A DNA stretch of 64,000 nt, from contig JARBUG010000006.1 of assembly GCA_029239785.1 (NCBI GenBank), forward strand, positions 34,472 to 98,471, given 5' to 3'. Position 1 is the first letter of the stretch. Each line of letters starts with the position of its first letter. Source of the DNA: Symbiobacteriaceae bacterium (GTDB lineage: Bacteria; Bacillota; Sulfobacillia; Symbiobacteriales; Symbiobacteriaceae). Both the position numbers and the translations under genes were made by a program. Shown one piece after another: positions 49,538 to 57,120 of this stretch. A model generated the notes under the pieces. The model worked only from the letters and a program-made list of their open reading frames with translations, searched no databases and was not told where the DNA came from.

Positions 49538-50368
49538 GTGTTCAACTTACAGGGGAAAGTAGCGCTGGTCACCGGCGGCTCCCGGGGCCTGGGGCGGGCT
49601 GACGCCCTGGCCCTCGCCCGGGCCGGCGCCGACGTGATCATCACCGATATTCTGGTCGAAAGCGACACCGAAGGCGCCGCCACGGCTGAGAAGTATGGCG
49701 CCCTGGCCCAGGTGATGAAATCTACGGGGGCGGTCTACGCCGAACAGACCCGGGACGAGATCCGCACGATGGGCCGCCGCTCCGCCGCCTACAAAATGGA
49801 CGTGACCGACAAGGCACAGGTCGACGCGGTCATCGCCCGGGTCAAGGAGGAGTTCGGGGCCATCCACATCCTCATCAACAACGCCGGCACCCTGGACCAT
49901 GTCACCCAGATCGAAAACCAGAGCACCGAACTCTGGGAACGGGACCTGCGGGTCAACCTGACCGGCGCCTTCAACTGCTCCCAGGCCGTCTGGCCGATCA
50001 TGAAGGAGCAGGGCTGGGGCCGCATCATCAACATGGCCTCGGTCGCCGGCACCCTGGGCGGCTTCGGCCAGGCCAGCTACGCCACCACCAAGGCCGGCCT
50101 CCTGGGCCTGACCAAAACCCTGGCCCTGGAAGGCGCCCGGTACGGCATCACCTGCAACGCCATTGTCCCGGGCATTATCGCCACCGAAGCTTATAACATG
50201 TCCAACCCGAAAATGAAGGAGCGCATGGAGGCCCGCACGGCCTTCAAGCGCCCTGGCCAGCCAGAGGATATTGCGCACGCCATCGTCTTCCTCGTCAGCG
50301 AGGAGGCGGGCTATATTACGGGCCAGGGGCTCCCCGTGGCCGGCGGCATCGACCTCTTTACGTTCTAG
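49538..50368 (+). CDS. Short-chain dehydrogenase, probable 3-hydroxyacyl-CoA/ketoacyl reductase type
   Basis: 276 residues, NAD(P) Rossmann fold. Cofactor motif TGGSRGLGR, NNAGTLD, catalytic Ser in MASVAG and Tyr-Lys in SYATTKAG, and the end AGGIDLF. The second strand ends in TDI, pointing to NAD(H) rather than NADPH. The loop of about 25 residues after TDILVES is longer than in FabG. In the cluster it would oxidise the 3-hydroxyacyl-CoA. GTG start; a G-rich site lies right after the 11-bp repeat array. Confidence 0.9.
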   Translation: MFNLQGKVALVTGGSRGLGRADALALARAGADVIITDILVESDTEGAATAEKYGALAQVMKSTGAVYAEQTRDEIRTMGRRSAAYKMDVTDKAQVDAVIARVKEEFGAIHILINNAGTLDHVTQIENQSTELWERDLRVNLTGAFNCSQAVWPIMKEQGWGRIINMASVAGTLGGFGQASYATTKAGLLGLTKTLALEGARYGITCNAIVPGIIATEAYNMSNPKMKERMEARTAFKRPGQPEDIAHAIVFLVSEEAGYITGQGLPVAGGIDLFTF

Positions 50369-50384
50369 ATAGGAGTGGGGGCAC

Positions 50385-51173
50385 ATGATCTTTACAAAGG
50401 AGATGCGTGACGGCCTCGCCGTCATCACCATCAACCGGGCGCCTGTGAATGCGATCAGCCCGGAGTTCATCCACGAACTGCACGAACTGAGCCACAGCCT
50501 CAGCCGTGACCACGCGGTCCGGGCGGTGCTCTTCGTCAGCGCCATTCCGGGGCGATACATTGCAGGCGCTGACCTGGCGGGCGTGCTTCAGGAGGAGTCA
50601 GACGAAGCCATGCCCGACCGGCTCCGCCGCCTGAATAAGGAGTGGCGGCGGGCCTTCTACGCCCTGGAGCGCATCCCGCACCCAACCGTGGCGGCCATTA
50701 ACGGCCACTGCCTGGGCGGCGGACTGGAGTTTGCCCTCTGCTGCGACTACCGCCTGATGATCGACGATGACAAGGCGCTGATCGGACTGACCGAGGTGAA
50801 CGTGGGCCTCTTCCCCGGCGCAGGCGGCACCGTGCGGCTGCCCCGTACCGTGGGCCTGGCGCGGGCGAAGGAGATGATCTTCCAGGGCCGCCGCCTGAAG
50901 GCGCCCCAGGCGCTGGCTATCGGCCTGGTCAGCGAGACCTACGGGCCCGCTGAGTTTGAGGCCAGGTCGCTGGCCTTTGCCACAGCACTGGCCAATGGCC
51001 CGACCATAGCGCTGCGGGAAGCGAAGGCCGCCATCATGGCCGGCATTGACGACCAGGCGCGGGCCGATCAGTTGGAAGAGGACGGCTTCGTGCGGGTCGC
51101 CCTGAGCGAGGATGCAGCCGAAGGTCTGACCGCTTTTTGGGAGAAGCGGGCGCCGCAGTTCAAGGGGAGGTAG
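50385..51173 (+). CDS. Enoyl-CoA hydratase/isomerase
   Basis: 262 residues, crotonase fold. Oxyanion-hole segments RYIAGADLAG and NGHCLGGGLEFALCCDYRL; the second catalytic Glu is in GLTEVNVGLFPGAGGTVRLPR. The first Glu in the crotonase is replaced around here by other residues, so hydratase versus isomerase cannot be decided. Starts 16 bp after the SDR gene with a GGAGTGGGGG site; the next gene follows in 7 bp. It provides the hydration step of the pathway. Confidence 0.92.
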   Translation: MIFTKEMRDGLAVITINRAPVNAISPEFIHELHELSHSLSRDHAVRAVLFVSAIPGRYIAGADLAGVLQEESDEAMPDRLRRLNKEWRRAFYALERIPHPTVAAINGHCLGGGLEFALCCDYRLMIDDDKALIGLTEVNVGLFPGAGGTVRLPRTVGLARAKEMIFQGRRLKAPQALAIGLVSETYGPAEFEARSLAFATALANGPTIALREAKAAIMAGIDDQARADQLEEDGFVRVALSEDAAEGLTAFWEKRAPQFKGR

Positions 51174-51180
51174 AACAGCC

Positions 51181-52293
51181 GTGGACGCCTGGATTATTGA
51201 TGCGGTACGGACGCCGACGGGGCGCAAGAACGGCGGCCTTTCCGGCACCCGGGCCGATGAGTTGGCCACCGTGCCCATGCGGGCCGTGCTGGAGCGGAAC
51301 GGTGTTGACGCCGCACAGGTCGAAGATGTGATCATGGGCTGCGTAACGCCCGTCGGTGAGCAGGGCTGGAACATTGGGCGGCAGGCGGCGCTATTGGCCG
51401 GTTTCCCCTTGGATGTGACAGGCGTGACGCTGAACCGGATGTGCGGGTCGGGTCTGCAGGCGCTGCACTGGGCGGTGCAGGGCGTCATGTCCGGCACCCA
51501 CGACATGGTGATGGCGGCGGGCACCGAGACCATGAGCCGGGTACCCATCGGGTCAGACGGCGGCGACCTGAGCCCGAAACTGCATGAGATGTATGAGATC
51601 GTGCCGCAGCACGTGAGCGCCGAGCGCATCGCCACGAAATGGGGCTTTGTGCGCCGTGACCTGGATGAGTACAGCCTGGAATCGCACCGCCGGGCGGGGG
51701 TGGCGTGGGCGGAAGGCCGGTTTGCCCGCGAGGTAATTCCCGCAGGCGCCGTCACCCAGGACGAAACGGTGCGGCCCGGCACGACCTACGAGAAGATGGC
51801 CTCCCTGCCCCTGCTCTTCCCGCCCGATGGCGTGATTCATGCCGGCAATTCGTCGCCCATTTGCGATGGAGCGGCGGCGGCGCTGGTGGCCTCCCCTGCC
51901 AAGGCGAAGGAACTGGGGCTGAAGCCCCGGGCCCGCATTCGGGCGATGGCCCTGGCGGGCGTTGAGCCGACGCTGATGCTGCACGGGGTGATGCCCGCGA
52001 CGGAGAAGGTCCTGAAGAAGGCTGGCCTACAACTTCAGGATATCGACCTGTTTGAGGTGAACGAGGCGTTTGCCTGCGTGCCCCTGGCCTGGATGAAGGA
52101 CCTGGGCGTGCCCCACGAAAAGCTGAATGTGAACGGCGGGGCCATTGCCCTGGGCCACCCGCTGGGCGCCTCGGGCATTCGCATCACGGCGACGCTGCTG
52201 AGCGAAATGGAGCGCCGGGATGCGACCTTCGGTCTGGCGACCATGTGCATCGGCTTTGGCATGGCCATCGCCACGGTCTTCGAGCGGATGTAG
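51181..52293 (+). CDS. Acetyl-CoA acyltransferase (thiolase)
   Basis: 370 residues. It cleaves 3-ketoacyl-CoA with CoA. The nucleophile is in [11 protein letters not shown], the His in [14 protein letters not shown] and the acid/base Cys in MCIGFGMA. The family's NEAFA is present. The length is 20-25 residues shorter than usual, mainly in the loop domain. GTG start 7 bp after the hydratase stop with AAGGGGAGG overlapping its end. Last gene of the cluster; a terminator follows. Confidence 0.93.
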   Translation: MDAWIIDAVRTPTGRKNGGLSGTRADELATVPMRAVLERNGVDAAQVEDVIMGCVTPVGEQGWNIGRQAALLAGFPLDVTGVTLNRMCGSGLQALHWAVQGVMSGTHDMVMAAGTETMSRVPIGSDGGDLSPKLHEMYEIVPQHVSAERIATKWGFVRRDLDEYSLESHRRAGVAWAEGRFAREVIPAGAVTQDETVRPGTTYEKMASLPLLFPPDGVIHAGNSSPICDGAAAALVASPAKAKELGLKPRARIRAMALAGVEPTLMLHGVMPATEKVLKKAGLQLQDIDLFEVNEAFACVPLAWMKDLGVPHEKLNVNGGAIALGHPLGASGIRITATLLSEMERRDATFGLATMCIGFGMAIATVFERM

Positions 52294-52312
52294 GACTGGT
52301 GCAAGTGATGAA

Positions 52313-52350
52313 AAGCGGGCGGGGCCCCCTGTGTGGGCTCCGCCCGCCTT
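52313..52350 (+). terminator. Rho-independent terminator
   Basis: AAGCGGGCGGGGCCC / GGGCTCCGCCCGCCTT with a short loop; end of the acyl-CoA cluster. Confidence 0.8.
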
Positions 52351-52430
52351 CATATGTATCGACCCTGCAGGGAGGAACAGGCGCCACGTTGAATCCTCCG
52401 CCAACAAAAGCAATATGCGAGGTGAGCCTT

Positions 52431-53471
52431 ATGTTCTGTACTTCCTGTGGTACACCGCTGCAAAATGCTGTCAAGTTCTGCCCTTCCTGCGGGGCGCAAC
52501 AAGTCCAAGCCGCAGCAGCGGCCACCCCCGCACCGCCACCCGTGACCCCGCCCCTTGGGTACACAGTCCCCACCAACACGGCCCCGGGCCCTGCGCCTGC
52601 CACCGGCCCTGTCGGCCAGTGGCAGAGCCAACTAGGCTCAATCCCCGCGGTGGGCATGTTCCAACAGCGCCTGAGTAGCCTCTCCGTCCCCGCCGTCTCG
52701 GTTGGCGCAGGCGGCCCGACCGCCACAGGCCCCGACCTGGTCTGGAGCGCGGTGCTCGCCCTGGGCGCCCTGCTGACCGTCTGGTTCATGCGCTGGTGGC
52801 TCATTCCGGTCTTCCTGGGCACCGGCCTTCTTGCACTGGTCTACGGGGTGCGCCCCGGCGTATCGCTCGTTACCCGCAGCACACTTTTCGTCGCAGCGGC
52901 CTGTGCAGGCGAGGTCGCCCTCGCCGCCGCCGGCACCTTCGCCGGCTCGGGCGTCCTCGGCGCCATCGTGCTGATGGTGCTTGCGGGCCGGGGCATCTAT
53001 GGCCTCCTCAAAGACGGGCGCCCCGGCGGCGACGCCTTCCAGCTGGAAGGTCGGCGCATGAGAATCCTCATCGTTGGGCTCGTGGTCTGCCTGATCTCAC
53101 TCGCCTTCCAGTGGGAACCCATTTCAAGCTTCTCTACCATCTCGTTGGTGCGGACGGGCACCGTATATACCGACGGCGCAGGCCGGGTTGTGCAGGATTC
53201 CACCTGGCTCAGCCCGCGTGTCAACGTCTCCTTCTTCGGCGGCGATAACGGCGGCCAGGTCTTCCCGTGGCTGGCGGGTGCGGCCATCCTGCTGCTGGTC
53301 TTCCGGAACAAGCCCTGGCCCCAGTGGGTTCAGTGGGCGCTCACCGTCTTCCTCACGTTTATGCTGCTCTACGGGGTCCAGGCGCTGGGCACCATGCTGG
53401 GCATAGGCGTCATCCTCTTCTTCGGCGGCTTCAGCGCCATCGCGTGGAGCCTCCTGACCCGAAAGGCATGA
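52431..53471 (+). CDS. Zinc-ribbon membrane protein of unknown function
   Basis: 346 residues. Residues 1-22 form a zinc ribbon (CTSCGTP, CPSCGAQ), then a Pro/Ala linker, and 7-8 membrane helices (about from WSAVLALGALLTVWFMRWW). This layout (N-terminal zinc ribbon, flexible linker, membrane part) is common in Gram-positive bacteria but has no assigned job. A beta-rich loop (SLVRTGTVYTDGAGRVVQDSTWLSPRVNVSFFGGDNGG) lies outside. ATG 52431 has GAGGTGAG. Confidence 0.78.
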   Translation: MFCTSCGTPLQNAVKFCPSCGAQQVQAAAAATPAPPPVTPPLGYTVPTNTAPGPAPATGPVGQWQSQLGSIPAVGMFQQRLSSLSVPAVSVGAGGPTATGPDLVWSAVLALGALLTVWFMRWWLIPVFLGTGLLALVYGVRPGVSLVTRSTLFVAAACAGEVALAAAGTFAGSGVLGAIVLMVLAGRGIYGLLKDGRPGGDAFQLEGRRMRILIVGLVVCLISLAFQWEPISSFSTISLVRTGTVYTDGAGRVVQDSTWLSPRVNVSFFGGDNGGQVFPWLAGAAILLLVFRNKPWPQWVQWALTVFLTFMLLYGVQALGTMLGIGVILFFGGFSAIAWSLLTRKA

Positions 53472-53539
53472 AAGATCGCCATGGATAGCACACTGCGATG
53501 CGTTTCTTTGGTACACTATGCCTGAGGTGAAGATTCTCG

Positions 53540-53977
53540 TTGCGTAAAATCGAACGGAACGAGCCCTGCCCCTGCGGCAGTGGCGTCAAGTTCAAAAAGT
53601 GCTGCGCCCCGGCCCTGGAAGGCATGACCTGGCCGGATACCGCTGAAGCGCTCATGCGCTCCCGCTACTCGGCCTTTGTTGTGGGCAACACGGCCCACCT
53701 GTACCGCACGACCCATCCCGAGAATGACCAGGTCAAGGGCATCAGCCCGGAGCAGTTCGCGCAGGATACCCTGCAGTTCTGCAAGGCGATCAATTTCACC
53801 AAGCTGACGATCCATCAGGTATGGCCGGAGGACGAGCACGGCATTGCCAGGGTCCATTTCACGACCGAGTACGAGGCCGGAGAGAAGCAGGATACCATGT
53901 CCGAACTCTCGGAGTTCGCCCGGCTGAACGGCCGCTGGGTCTATACACAAGGAGAGGAGTCAGCCCACCAGGGCTGA
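53540..53977 (+). CDS. YchJ-like SEC-C motif protein
   Basis: 145 residues. The N-terminal SEC-C zinc motif CPCGSGVKFKKCC is followed by a YchJ-like NTF2-fold domain (ALMRSRYSAFVVGNTAHLYRTTHP ... FTTEYEAGEKQDTMSELSEFARLNGRWVYTQG). Family function unknown; the SEC-C motif is shared with SecA. TTG start after GAGGTGA. A terminator overlaps the end of the gene. Confidence 0.88.
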   Translation: MRKIERNEPCPCGSGVKFKKCCAPALEGMTWPDTAEALMRSRYSAFVVGNTAHLYRTTHPENDQVKGISPEQFAQDTLQFCKAINFTKLTIHQVWPEDEHGIARVHFTTEYEAGEKQDTMSELSEFARLNGRWVYTQGEESAHQG

Positions 53978-53991
53978 CTCCCACTCTTTTT
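53956..53991 (+). terminator. Rho-independent terminator
   Basis: GGAGTCAGCCC-ACCA-GGGCTGACTCC then CACTCTTTTT; it covers the last codons of the SEC-C gene. Confidence 0.88.
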
Positions 53992-54000
53992 CCGGCCACA

Positions 54001-55227
54001 TTACGCTTCCGGCACCTGAAGCTCGGGCAGGGGCCAGCGGTAGGTGCGCACTTCCTTGCGCTCCTCAACCTCTTCGTTGGGGAATAGGCCCGTCCACCTG
54101 GGCCGATACCGTTGGCGCTCTTCTTCTGTCTCGGGCGGGAACAAGGGCGTTTGTTCCTCGAGGCCAAGTGCTGCCGCGATGTCGGGGTCCTCCGTATGCA
54201 CAGCCACCCAAGTGTTCTTGCCCCCAACGCCGTGCTGCTCCAGCCAGTGCCCCTTTACTTTTACGAAGTGCCCTACCTCATACCTGGCCTCAACATCGGA
54301 ACGGCGAAAAACGCCTTCCCAATAAGCGTTGCCCTGTGCCTCTAGCGAGAGCGCCGCCGCGGCGGTCGGGTCGGAGGAATAGACGTGGTACTGGCCATAC
54401 CGGTCGATGTGGTTAACGTGGAGGTGGTGGCCCTGCACCACGATGATGTCGCGGCTTCCACACATATAAATCATGCGCGGTTTCCCGTCCTTGTCACTCC
54501 TGTCGATTACTTTGAGCCCCTTGCGTCTTTCACTGATCTCTTCAACGGCGGGCTTGCGCGGCTCCCAGGAGTAAATTTCATCGGCCTTGACGAGCATCAT
54601 CTGCTCGTCGGGCGCCCGGAGCAGCAGAAACCCCTCATCGGTGGCGCTGACGAAAGTGCCTTCGATCTCATCAGCCGTATCCGCCGCTTCATCGGTGTGC
54701 CGGAAGCGGACGCGCTTGCCGAGCGGCACCTGGTTGATCCACTTACGTGCTTGCTTCACGTCCTTTTCATACCGCCATTCGGCTTCGTCTAGGACCGCTT
54801 CCAGCTTGCGGTTTGGCGCCTCCTCCAGGGCGGACTGGAGATAACTGATGAGGTACTTCAGGCCGACCGGCGTCCGCTCCAGCATGCCCGAGTACTCGTC
54901 AAACTGGTGATGGGCGACCTCCTGGTCGAAGGCGGTGGCACCCATGGGGTCGAAAACCCGTTCCACCTCTTCTTCGTAGGTGCACTCGAACCCGCTGCAG
55001 ACCAGATACCAGGCATCAGCCCCGGCGCCCTCATCGTCGTCGATCTCATACCAGGTGAGCAGTTCGAACTGCTCACCTTTGGTGTAGGCGAGCAGGGTAC
55101 TTGACCCGCAGAGCGGACAGGTCGGGTTGGTAAATTCCGACTCATCCGTGCTGAGACCCGCCGCCTCCAGTGCAGCCAACAGCCGGCCGTCTTCCTCATT
55201 TTCGCGAAGAATGTAGATCTTACGCAT
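54001..55227 (-). CDS. Zinc-ribbon hypothetical protein, paralogue A
   Basis: 408 residues, family not recognised. N-terminal zinc ribbon C37-x2-C40 ... C77-x4-C82 (NPTCPLCGSS; WYLVCSGFEC). The middle (about 140-170) is helical. From ~172 strands include KRVRFRHTD, EIEGTFVSATDEGFLLLRAPDE, IVVQGHHLHVNHIDRYGQYHVY; the C-terminal part has Trp-rich motifs VKGHWLEQHG, ALGLEEQTPLFPPETEEERQRYRPRW and TYRWPLPEL. Start ATG with GGGGGATGATCG. It is followed upstream by a paralogue 30 bp away; both end in similar words. No signal or membrane segments. Confidence 0.72.
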   Translation of the reverse strand: MRKIYILRENEEDGRLLAALEAAGLSTDESEFTNPTCPLCGSSTLLAYTKGEQFELLTWYEIDDDEGAGADAWYLVCSGFECTYEEEVERVFDPMGATAFDQEVAHHQFDEYSGMLERTPVGLKYLISYLQSALEEAPNRKLEAVLDEAEWRYEKDVKQARKWINQVPLGKRVRFRHTDEAADTADEIEGTFVSATDEGFLLLRAPDEQMMLVKADEIYSWEPRKPAVEEISERRKGLKVIDRSDKDGKPRMIYMCGSRDIIVVQGHHLHVNHIDRYGQYHVYSSDPTAAAALSLEAQGNAYWEGVFRRSDVEARYEVGHFVKVKGHWLEQHGVGGKNTWVAVHTEDPDIAAALGLEEQTPLFPPETEEERQRYRPRWTGLFPNEEVEERKEVRTYRWPLPELQVPEA

Positions 55228-55256
55228 GCGATCATCCCCCCATCCTGCTCGATATG

Positions 55257-56495
55257 TCAGCGTGCCTTGAACTCTGGCAGGGGCCAGTGATAGAGCCTGA
55301 CATCCCGGCGATCTTCGACTTCGCTTTCAGGAACACCACCGGCCCAGGTGCGGCGGTAGTTGCGCAGCTCTTCGTCGGTTTCGGGCGGGCGGAGCGGTTT
55401 CTGCTCTGCAAGGCCCAGAGCGGCCGCAACGGCGGGGTCGTCTGTGCGCACGTAGGGCCATTCTTCGGGGCCGTAGGCTGCGACCACATCGATCCAATGC
55501 CCTTTGGTTTTGATCATTTTCTTGACGTCGTAGCGTTCCTGAATGTCGGAGCGGCGGAAGAGCCCTTCCCAATAGTTCTCGCCATGGGGCGTAAGCGACA
55601 GGGCAGCGGCCGCCACTGGGTCCCAGCAGCGTACCCTGTACTGACCGAGCCGGTCAATGGAGGAGAGCCGCAGGTGGTGGCCCCGAATGACGACATACTC
55701 GTAGGCAGGTATACCCAAGATGAGTTGGCGGTCGGCGGGTGGGTCTTTCAAGATTTCTGTCAGCTTCCTTGGTAACTCCCCGTTGATGGGAGACTGCGGT
55801 TGGTACCAACCAAGCTCCTCGACACGCACCAGCAGCAGTTCTTGGGTGGGGTCGCGCAGAATCACGAAGCCTTCGTCGGTCGGTGTGACAAAGGTACCTT
55901 CGATCGCGCGTTTCTCTCGTTCTGCAAAGGTCGGTTCGTAGTCGGGCGGGTCGTTCGGGTTGAACAGGGCGAACCTGACCCGCTTGTCCAGCGGCACGCG
56001 CCGAATCCATTTCCAGCGCATTTTGAGATGTTCCTGGTAGCACCACTGGGCATGCTCAAACATAGAGGCCAGTTTGCGGTTACGTCCCCCGGCAGCGGCG
56101 GCCCGGAGCTCCTCGAGCAACTCCTGCATTTGAATGGGGTACGAGACAGAGGTGCCGGCGTACTCATCGAACTCAAAAAGGGCAGCGTGCTGGTCGAAGA
56201 CCTCGGCGCCCATGGGGTCGAGAACCCGCTCAATCTCTTCTTGATAGCTGCACTCATACTGGCTGCAAACGAGATACCAGGCTTGGGCGTCAGCCCCGTC
56301 AGTGGGGTCGACCTGTTCCCAGAGAACGACTTCGAAATCATCGTCTTCGGCAAAGGCCAGCAGCGTGCTGAACCCGCAGCGCGGGCAGACCGGGTTTGCG
56401 AGTTCGCCCTCGTCGGTGCTGAGACCGGCTGCTATCAGCGCGTCCAGGAGCCGGCCATCCTCTTCGTTTTCACGGATGATGTAAACCTTACGCAT
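55257..56495 (-). CDS. Zinc-ribbon hypothetical protein, paralogue B
   Basis: 412 residues, tandem paralogue of the next gene. MRKVYIIRENEEDGRLLDAL, NPVCPRCGFSTLLAF, WYLVCSQYEC, LDKRVRFALF, IEGTFVTPTDEGFVILRDP, VVIRGHHLRLSSIDRLGQYRV, TKGHWIDVV, ALGLAEQKPLRPPETDEE and LYHWPLPEFKAR all match paralogue A in order and spacing. The insert ERKRAIEG (EFAEREKRAIEGT) is longer here. ATG 56495 is chosen to match paralogue A's start; ATG 56504 is possible. The two make one transcript, so a gene doubled in place and diverged (perhaps half identity). Confidence 0.72.
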   Translation of the reverse strand: MRKVYIIRENEEDGRLLDALIAAGLSTDEGELANPVCPRCGFSTLLAFAEDDDFEVVLWEQVDPTDGADAQAWYLVCSQYECSYQEEIERVLDPMGAEVFDQHAALFEFDEYAGTSVSYPIQMQELLEELRAAAAGGRNRKLASMFEHAQWCYQEHLKMRWKWIRRVPLDKRVRFALFNPNDPPDYEPTFAEREKRAIEGTFVTPTDEGFVILRDPTQELLLVRVEELGWYQPQSPINGELPRKLTEILKDPPADRQLILGIPAYEYVVIRGHHLRLSSIDRLGQYRVRCWDPVAAAALSLTPHGENYWEGLFRRSDIQERYDVKKMIKTKGHWIDVVAAYGPEEWPYVRTDDPAVAAALGLAEQKPLRPPETDEELRNYRRTWAGGVPESEVEDRRDVRLYHWPLPEFKAR

Positions 56496-56759
56496 CTGCC
56501 CCATCCACCCCCGCGTGGCATTATTTCCTCTCACAGGTAAATACGGAGGCGGCGGCCGCAAGTTCGATACGAAAATCCTTCGTCATCATCAGATGGGTAG
56601 GGCAGAAACCCTTGTCAGGCAATAGCACTTTGTGTTTCTTGATATCTCCGTGCGTATGTATTACTTTGAAGTTAGAAATCGAGATATTGAGATAAGTCGG
56701 TTTGCGCTTTGTTTCACGAGTTTGACATGGGCCACGAACCTATGAGGAGATGACAGGGA

Positions 56760-57071
56760 ATGGTCATGGAATCCCGCTCCAGCGCGTTCCTGTTCTCGGT
56801 GCAAAGGGCACTGCCGAATGAAATGCCGTCGGCACTGACTGGCGTGGCCGTTGATACTGATGAGAAGACCCTCTACATTCACTGTTACTTCCAGGGCTCC
56901 ATCACCGAAGATGAGCTGGCGTTTATGGAGTACCTCCGGGATGCGGTTTGGGCCGACTTCTTCCCGACCATTCATGTGGAAATGGAAGGGCTCGATGCCG
57001 AACTCGCGGGGAACCTGCCTGTGGGCAACTGGGCCTGGCGCAGCGAAGCGCGTGAACTGGCCCACGCGTAG
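56760..57071 (+). CDS. Small hypothetical protein in a low-GC patch
   Basis: 103 residues, acidic, family not recognised. Compact alpha/beta pattern: LTGVAVDTDEKTLYIHCYFQGSITEDELAFMEYLRDAVWADFFPTIHVEMEGLDAELA. ATG 56760 or ATG 56766 (GAGGAG and AGGG upstream). The preceding ~200 bp are clearly less GC-rich than the surroundings. Size and fold suggest an immunity- or antitoxin-like protein, but no partner is adjacent, so this is only a guess. A strong terminator follows at once. Confidence 0.55.
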   Translation: MVMESRSSAFLFSVQRALPNEMPSALTGVAVDTDEKTLYIHCYFQGSITEDELAFMEYLRDAVWADFFPTIHVEMEGLDAELAGNLPVGNWAWRSEARELAHA

Positions 57072-57090
57072 TTGACCGCCACAAAACGAG

Positions 57091-57116
57091 AAGCGCTCCC
57101 CGTCGGGGGAGCGCTT
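57091..57116. terminator. Bidirectional hairpin terminator
   Basis: AAGCGCTCCCC-GTCG-GGGGAGCGCTT then TTTTA; between the small gene and the convergent GGDEF-EAL gene. Confidence 0.88.
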
Positions 57117-57120
57117 TTTA

